Part shown: positions 57,937-64,000 of the stretch, one piece after another
How the letters are laid out: every line of letters begins with the position of its first letter
Numbering within the stretch: the stretch's first letter is position 1
Assembly (NCBI RefSeq): GCF_023159225.1
Contig: NC_063188.1
Span: 30,191,626 to 30,255,625 of the forward strand
Direction: 5' to 3'
Length of the DNA: 64,000 bases
From: Perognathus longimembris pacificus
Taxonomy: Eukaryota > Chordata > Mammalia > Rodentia > Heteromyidae
The notes under the pieces: generated by a model
What the model was told of the DNA's origin: nothing
Seen by the model: the letters and a program-made list of their open reading frames with translations, nothing else
Databases searched by the model: none
Position numbers and translations under genes: made by a program

Positions 57937-60134
57937 ATAAAATGTTGGAAATGAACTATACAACTCTGGGGAAAGGGAATTTGGGAAGGGAAAACATGGG
58001 AAAGAATGAGGGAGGGGGTGACAACGTTTAAGAAAATGTGGTCTTTATGTGACTTACGTAACTGTAATCCCTTCTTATGTTATTGTATTTTTTTTCAAAA
58101 TTTTATTATCAAATTGATGTACAGAGAGGTTACAGTTTCACACATTAGGCATTGGATACATTTCTTGTACTGTTTGTTACCTCGTCCCTCATTCCCCCCC
58201 TCTTCGCCCTTTCCCTTTCCCCCCATGAGGTATTCAGTACACTTACACCAGTTTTTCAAGTATTGCTTTTGTAGTTGTTTGTTGTTTTTTTACCCTGTGT
58301 CTCTCATTTTGGTATTCCCTTTCAATTTCCTACTTGTAATACCAGTATACACGGTTTCCAATATACTCAGATAAAATTACAGAGATACTGTAGTTACAAA
58401 CACAGGAAGGTGATACAAGAACATCATCACTAGTAGAAGCTACAGATACATGGGACATTGAAAGTAGTTACAAGGGTGATATAACAATCATTTCTATAAC
58501 ATGGAGTTCATTTCACTTAGCATCATCTTATGTGATCATAAGGGTATACCTATTGGGCTCTTGTGATCCTCCGCTGTGACTTGCTTAAACCTGTGCTAAT
58601 TATTCCCAATAAGGGAGACAATAGAGTCCATGTTTCTTTGGGTCTGGCTCACTTCACTTAGTATAATTTTTTCCAAGTCCTTCCATTTCCTTACAAATGG
58701 GGCAATGTCATTCTTTCTGATAGAGGCATAAAATTCCATTGTGTATATGTACCACATTTTCCTGATCCATTCGTCTACGGAGGGGCATCTGGGTTGGTTC
58801 CAGATTCTAGCTATGACAAATTGTGCTGCAATGAACATTGTTGTGCTGGTGGCTTTACTGTGATTTTGTTTGTGTTTTTTTGGATAGATACCCTAAAGTG
58901 GGGTTGCTGGGTCATAGGGGAGTTCTATATTTAGCCTTCTGAGGAATCTCCATACTGCTTGCCAGAGTGGTTGAACCAGTTTACATTCCCACCAACAATG
59001 AAGTAGGGTTGCCTTTTGGCCACATCCCCTCCAACAATTGTTATTGTTAGTTTTCTTCATATATGACATTTTTACTAGGGTGAGATGGAATCTCAATATT
59101 GTTTTGGTTTGCATTTCTTTTATGGCCAGTGATGTAGAGCACTTTTTCATATGTCTCTTGGCCATTCTCATTTCCTCATCAGAGAAGTCTCTTCGTAAGT
59201 CTTTAGCCCACTTGTTGAGGGGGCTATTGGTTCTTTGCGGTTTTGTTTTGGAGGAAGGTAATTTTTTTAGTTCTGCATATATTTTAGAGATGAGTCATTT
59301 GTCTGTTGAATGGCCGGTAAAGATCTTCTCCCAGTCTGTGGGCTTCTGTTTATCTTGTGAGCTATCTCCTTTGCCGTGCAGAAGCTCTGAAGTTTGATGC
59401 AGTCCCATTTGTCCAAACTTTCTTTGATTTGAAGCCTTTCTGGATCTTTGTTTAGGAATTTCCGTCCTGCACCAAGTACCCCAAGTGTTTCTCCTACTCC
59501 TTCCTTTCGTGTTTTCAGGGTATCTGTTTTGGTTTCAAGGTCTTTAATTCATTTGGAATTGATTTTGTTGCAGGGTGATATGTAAGGAACTAGGTTTAGT
59601 TTGTTGCACGTGTTGAACCAGTTTTGCCAGCACCATTTGTTAAAGAGGCTATCTTTCTTCCAAACTATTGTTTTAGCTCCTTTATCAAAGATTAAGTAGG
59701 CATAGTTCTGTGGGTTCATTTCTGGGTCTTCAATTCTGTTCCATTGGTCTTCAGGCTTGTTCCGGTGCCAATACCAAGCTGTTTTTCTTACTATAGCTTT
59801 ATAATACAGCTTGAAGTTGAGTATTTTAATTCCTCCAGCACTGTTCTTTCTGCTTAGGATTGTTTTTAATATTGTAAGTCTTTTATTGTCCCATATGAAT
59901 TTCTGGATTGTTTCCTCTACTTCATTAAAAAATGGTGTTGGGATATTAATGGGTATTGCATTGAATTTGTAGATAGCCTTTGGCAATATTGCCATTTTGG
60001 TTATATTAATCCTCCCAATCCAGGAGAATGGGAGGTTTTTCCATTTTCTTAGTTCTGACTTTATTTCGTTTTTCAACCTTTTAAAGTTCTCATCAAAGAG
60101 GTCTTTCACATCTTTGGTTAAGATTATTCCTAGG

Positions 60135-60347
60135 GGGGCTGGGGATATAGCCTAGTGGCAAGAGTGCCTGCCTCGGATACACGAGGCCCTAGGTTCGATT
60201 CCCCAGCACCACATATACAGAAAACGGCCAGAAGCGGCGCTGTGGCTCAAGTGGCGGAGTGCTAGCCTTGAGCGGGAAGAAGCCAGGGACAGTGCTCAGG
60301 CCCTGAGTCCAAGGCCCAAGACTGGCCAAAAAAAAAAAAAAAAAAAA
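60135..60347 (+). mobile_element. Young dimeric ID-type SINE with 15-bp target-site duplication
   Basis: Looks like the youngest SINE in the window: perfect boxes, a tail of about 22 uninterrupted A (shared with the duplication), and flanks AAGATTATTCCTAGG at 60120-60134 and 60348-60362. It lies in antisense to the host L1. Confidence 0.97.
60148..60202 (+). promoter_or_regulatory. RNA polymerase III A and B boxes of the SINE
   Basis: TAGCCTAGTGG (60148-60158) fits the A-box consensus TRGYNNARNGG. GGTTCGATTCC (60192-60202) fits the B-box GGTTCGANTCC exactly. This copy therefore keeps the left-monomer internal promoter. Confidence 0.85.
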
Positions 60348-62049
60348 AAGATTATTCCTAGGAATTTACGTTTTTGGGTGCTACTGCAAAAGAAGATGCT
60401 TTCCTGATTTCAGCCTCGGTCTTCGGGTCGTTAGCATAGAGAAAGGCCGTTGATTTTTGAGGGTTTATTTTATACCCTGCTACTTTGCCAAAGTTTTGGA
60501 TCAGCTCTAGTAGCTTGGGGGTAGAGTCTATGGGGTTCTTTAGGTATAGGATCATGTCATCTTGGAAGAGAGAAAGTTTAACTTCATCTTTTCCTATTTG
60601 GATCCCCTTTATATTTTCTTCTTACCTAATTGCTCTAGCTGGATGGGAGATCATTTATTGCCATTTCTATTTCAATACTGGATATGGGTCTGTTTAGAAG
60701 GTTTTAAATCTTCATGGTTGAGTTTGGGGATATGCATTTTTTCTAGGAAATCATCCATTTCTTCCAAGTTCTCGAATTTGTTGGCACAAACGCTTGCAAA
60801 ATAGTCCCTTATTATTTTCTGAATTTCCGTTATTTCTGTGGTGATATTACCTGTTTCATCTCTTATCTTGTTTATTTAATTGTGCTGCCTTCAGTTTTTG
60901 GTCAGGTTTGCCAGGGGTCTGTCTATCTCGTTGATTTTTTTCAAAGAAACAACTCTTTGTTTTGTTGATTCTTTCAATGGATTTTTTCGTCTCTAATTGA
61001 TTTAATTCTGATTTGATTTTAGTTATTTGTTTCTGTCTATTGACTTGGAGATTGGCTTGTTGTTCTCTGTCAAGGAAATTAAGGTGTTTCCTTATTGAGT
61101 TGCTGTTTCTCCAGTTTGTTGGTTTATGCACACAGAGATATAAATTTCCCTCTGATTACTCCTTTTCCTGTGTCCCAAAGGAGCTGGTACTTTGTGTCCT
61201 CATCTTGGTTGAATTCAATAAACCTTTGAATTTCCGTTTTAATTTCTTCAATGACCCACTGATGGTTCAGAAGTGTGTTGTTTAGTCTCCATGAATTGTA
61301 GGATTTTCTGTGGTGGCTATTTGAGTTGAGCTCTAATTTTATTCCATTGTGGTCTGAGAGAATGCAGGGAATGGTTTTGATACTTCAGAATTTGTACAGA
61401 TTTTCTTTGTGCCCTAAGATGTGATCTATTTTGGAGTATGTTCCACCTGCTCCGGAGAAGAATGTGTATTCTGTCGTTGCTGGGTGGAATATTCTGTAGA
61501 TGTCGGTTAAGTCTAGTTGGTCTGTGCAATTATTTAGTTCTGTGATTTCTTTGTTCAGTTTTTGGCGTGTTGATCTGTTCAGAGGTGATAGTAGAGTGTT
61601 GAAGTCCCCAAATATCAATGTGTTTGGGTCCATGAGTGTTTTTAGAGTCAGTAGTGTTTGTTTGATGAGGTTGCTTGCTCCTGCATTTGGTGTGTAGATA
61701 TTTAGAATGGTTATATCTTCCTGTAGGAGAGATCCCTTTACTAGTATGTAGTAACCTTACTTGTCTCTTCTTACCTTTTTCTGTTTGAAGTCAATTTTTT
61801 CTGATACTAGGATTGCAACTCAAGCCTGCTTATGGGGGCCATTTTCTTGAGAGATTTGATTCCAGCCTTTCACTTTTAGAAGTTGTTTACTTTTGCTGGA
61901 TAGATGTGTCTCTTGGAGGCAGCAGAAAGATGGATCTTGATTTTTGATCCAACTTTTGAGCCTATGTCGTTTGATTGGAGAATTAAGTCCATTTATGTTG
62001 AGAGTTAGGATTGAGAGATGATCGTTTTTTCTTTTCATTATCACTATTT

Positions 62050-62249
62050 TTATTTTTTTGCCAGTCCTGGGCCTTGTACTCAGGGCCTAAGCACTGTCCC
62101 TGGCTTCCTTTTGCTCAAGGCTAGCACTCTGCAACTTGAGCCACAGCTCCACTTCTGGCCATTTTCCATATATGTGGTACGGGGGAATTGAACCCAGGGC
62201 TTCACGTGTACAAGGCAGGCTCTCTTGCCACTCGGCCATATTTCCAGCC
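62050..62249 (-). mobile_element. Dimeric ID-type SINE, minus strand, in the L1 ORF1-ORF2 gap
   Basis: Reverse-strand CCAGTCCTGGGCCTTGTACTC through ATTTCCAGCC with a short T-rich tail on the plus strand. The 12-bp flanks CATTATCACTAT at 62036-62047 and 62250-62261 are identical. It lies at the very start of ORF2 of the minus-strand L1, same strand as that L1. Confidence 0.93.
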
Positions 62250-62305
62250 CATTATCACTATCTTGTTAAAAGCTGTGTCTTCCCATTTCTTGATCTGATG
62301 TTTAC

Positions 62306-63395
62306 TATTTAGGGTTCATTTCTCTGTCTGTATTGTGATCTTGTTTATTTTCCCTGTATAGTACCTTTTTGAGGATTTTCTGTAAAGCTGGTTTGGTGGA
62401 GATATATTGATTCAGTAATTCCTTACTGTGGAAGAATTTTAGTTGACCTTCAGCTATGAATGAGAGTTTGGCTGGGTACAGTATTCTTTGTTGGTAGTTA
62501 TTTTTAGTTATTGTGTGGTATATTTTATTCCAGGGTCTCCTTGCTTTCATGATCTCTGCTGAGAAGTCTGGGGTAATTCTGATTGCTTTTCCTTTATATG
62601 TGATTGTTTTCTTCTCCCTAACTGCTTTAAGGATTCTTTCCTTGTACTCTACTGATCCTGTTTTGATCACAATATGTCAGTGGGATGTCCTATTCTGGTT
62701 TGTTCAGTTTGGGGTTCTAAATGCTTCTTGTATCTGTATAGGCCTATCCTTATGGATATTTGGGAAGTTATCAGTTAATATTCTGTTAAATAGGTTGCCT
62801 ATCCCATTAACTTCTGTCTCCAAGTTTTCCTCAATACCTATTATCCTTAAATTGGGCTTTCTGATCGTGTCTTGAATCTCCTGTAGCGATCTGTTTTGTT
62901 GATTGACTGGATTTGTATTGATTTTTGATCTTTCTCCATAGATTCTAGGGAATCTTCAGCTCCTGAGATTCGATCCTCTGCTTCAGTTAGTCGGGACTGT
63001 AGGCTAGCTACTTGATTTCAAATCTCATTTCCTTCTTACTGGTCCTTCTTGATGATTTCCATGTCATCTCTTAGGTCTTGCATGGACTTCTTTACTTCAT
63101 TAATTTGGTTTTGAGTGCTGTCTCTCTAATCTTTTACCTGGGTAGCTATCTTTTAATTTGACTCTTGAATTTCATTTATCTTTCTATTTGTTGAGGCCAT
63201 GAAATCATCTATTACTTTATGGAAGGATTGCTGTATTGATTCTAACTTTTCATTTAACATATTTATCAGTAGACTTTGTAGAGTATTTTGAGGGTTCTCT
63301 TCTATATCTTTGATTGACTGCTCTGTTTCCTGCTTGTTTTGAGTGGGAGAAAAGACTCCATTGTTTGCCACCTTTCTTGTGTTTCTTCTGCCCAT
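62306..63395 (-). pseudogene. L1 ORF1, broken
   Basis: The ATG is at 63395 (minus strand) with the conserved MGRRNT start. A stop at 63153-63155 cuts it after EIQESN in the coiled-coil region. The middle part carries further stops. 62305-62670 is an open C-terminal part (RRPWNKIYHTITKNNYQQRI), ending MNPK stop. Confidence 0.92.
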
Positions 63396-64000
63396 TTGGA
63401 TTGGGAATGCCAATCTACAAGCACCTATGAGCACCGTTTAAGACCCAAAGCAGCGCTTACCAAGCACTTTTTTGTAAATCTTTTAAGTTCACAATTATAT
63501 ACAGATACCTTGTAAAACTGTCTATAAAATTAGATTTGGTGTTCCTAAAGAATACAATTTCAATATAACAACCGATCCTGGGCCCTGTATTCAGTAGTTA
63601 CTTATTTACTGTTACAACCCTATGAGCAATTCTTGTTCTTATATTAAGTTCTTTTAGGACTGGCTTTCTCTATGAACCCCTTTGATTCACTTTGATTAAG
63701 CAGCGATACCCTCTATCCAATAACCAGGAGTCAATGTAACCTGGAGGTCCTGGCAGTAAGTCAGGAGGGAAACATAGAGGTAGTAAAGAGAATAGAGTAA
63801 AATGTATTGGGGTGGGTGATGATTTCAGTTTAGTTTCAGTGACGTGGAAATGTGGAGAAGAGTAGAATCAGTAGAAAGAACAAGGTTAAAATGATAGATA
63901 ATTGAGAGTTAGCAGAAAAGAGTGGAGGTGTTATTCATAGGAAAGTAATTTTTAAAGAAAGAGAATGCAAAGAGAGAAATAAAGAAAAAATACTGGACGA
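63396..64000 (-). promoter_or_regulatory. L1 5' UTR (type 1), partial, runs off the window
   Basis: The reverse complement follows the AT-rich part of copy A's 5' UTR from about 35990 back to about 35380. The pyrimidine-rich part is only just reached at the right edge. The transcription start and YY1-like motif would lie beyond 64000. Confidence 0.85.

Larger units (their letters stand above)
54285..58087 (+). mobile_element. 5'-truncated L1, older type, interrupted by two SINEs and a minus-strand L1
   Basis: It begins late in the endonuclease/linker part of ORF2 (CACCAGCTCCTATGGTACAC) and continues through reverse transcriptase and C-terminus. The 3' UTR (CATATGATCATATAAAATGATG, TCATCTGATTTGTGGAGGGG) runs to 58087, where a minus-strand L1 starts. 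The 3' tail and target-site duplication are therefore not visible. SINEs lie at 55241-55459 and 57724-57936. Confidence 0.93.
58596..62044 (-). pseudogene. L1 ORF2, broken, with reverse transcriptase deletion
   Basis: The start MIMKRKNDHLSILTLNINGL is at 62044 and the end, SLIGNN stop, at 58596. A stop at 61820-61822 follows HKQA. Endonuclease pieces are at 61385-61633. The sequence joins the block before SPGPDG (about 60641) directly to the one before ARAIRQEE (about 60640). Compared with copy A this removes about 625 bp of the reverse transcriptase fingers and palm. The active-site motif reads FQDD near 60561-60572. A SINE lies at 60135-60347. 59549-60109 is a long open thumb-to-linker segment. 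Confidence 0.93.
58088..64000 (-). mobile_element. Near full-length L1, minus strand (copy C), cut by the window edge
   Basis: The 3' end is at 58088 (TTTTTTTTCAAAATTTTATTATCAAA, read on the minus strand as a tail preceded by a TTTGATAATAAAA end). It contains ORF2 62044-58596 and ORF1 63395-62306. The 5' UTR from 63396 leftward in element sense matches copy A (for example 63900-64000 against 35390-35480) and leaves the window. Two SINEs (60135, 62050) and an internal deletion are present. Confidence 0.95.

Noticed and set aside
60148..60202. tRNA gene suggested by perfect A and B boxes
   Set aside because: The boxes belong to a tRNA-derived SINE with a tail and target-site duplication. The surrounding sequence does not fold as a full cloverleaf with an anticodon arm, as far as can be judged by eye.
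1..64000. A novel multi-gene biological system
   Set aside because: After reading both strands, the coding-like content is all L1 and one TOB1 retrocopy. Nothing suggests a cluster of interacting genes.

Overview
The window is mammalian nuclear DNA, almost certainly from a rodent. It is gene-poor and made mostly of retrotransposons in several age layers. The rodent call rests on tRNA/ID-derived SINEs and on composite SINEs with a B1-like (7SL) left half and an ID-like right half. The dimeric ID-type SINE resembles what I recall being reported from kangaroo rats, pocket mice and gophers (Geomyoidea), so a member of that group is my best guess. The species cannot be fixed from sequence alone. 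I find no intact protein-coding gene, no exon with convincing splice sites, no functional RNA gene, no CRISPR array and no bacterial or viral genome.

Layout. 1-18.9 kb is old, mostly unique DNA with a (GT)n tract, decayed L1 pieces (2.0-4.2 kb, 8.4 kb), two abutting MaLR-type LTRs in opposite orientation (10.5-11.4 kb), and a nearly identical 429-bp tandem duplication (14.0-14.8 kb). 18.9-34 kb is a series of ancient L1 copies into which younger, 5'-truncated L1s (20 kb, 22.3-25.4 kb, 25.8-26.5 kb) and many SINEs have inserted. It also holds an internally deleted L1 in which the 5' UTR joins straight to the 3' end (31.3-32.4 kb). 34.5-41.8 kb is a near full-length plus-strand L1. 42.8-44.5 kb is a processed pseudogene of TOB1 with a perfect 19-bp target-site duplication and a poly(A) tail. 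44.9-52.5 kb is a second near full-length plus-strand L1 with a different 5' UTR that carries a 32-bp-period tandem repeat. 52.5-54.3 kb is unique. 54.3-58.1 kb is an older 5'-truncated L1. 58.1 kb to the right edge is a minus-strand L1 whose 5' UTR runs out of the window.

How the parts relate. L1 reverse transcriptase evidently supplied the machinery for the other insertions: the SINEs and the TOB1 copy carry A-rich tails and 12-19 bp target-site duplications typical of target-primed reverse transcription. Every L1 here has stop codons, frameshifts, internal deletions or SINE insertions, and most have a substituted reverse transcriptase active-site motif, so none looks autonomous now. Insertion order can be read from the nesting: ancient L1, then older L1s with one 3' UTR type, then later L1s with another, then SINEs, of which the copies at 57.7 and 60.1 kb look youngest.
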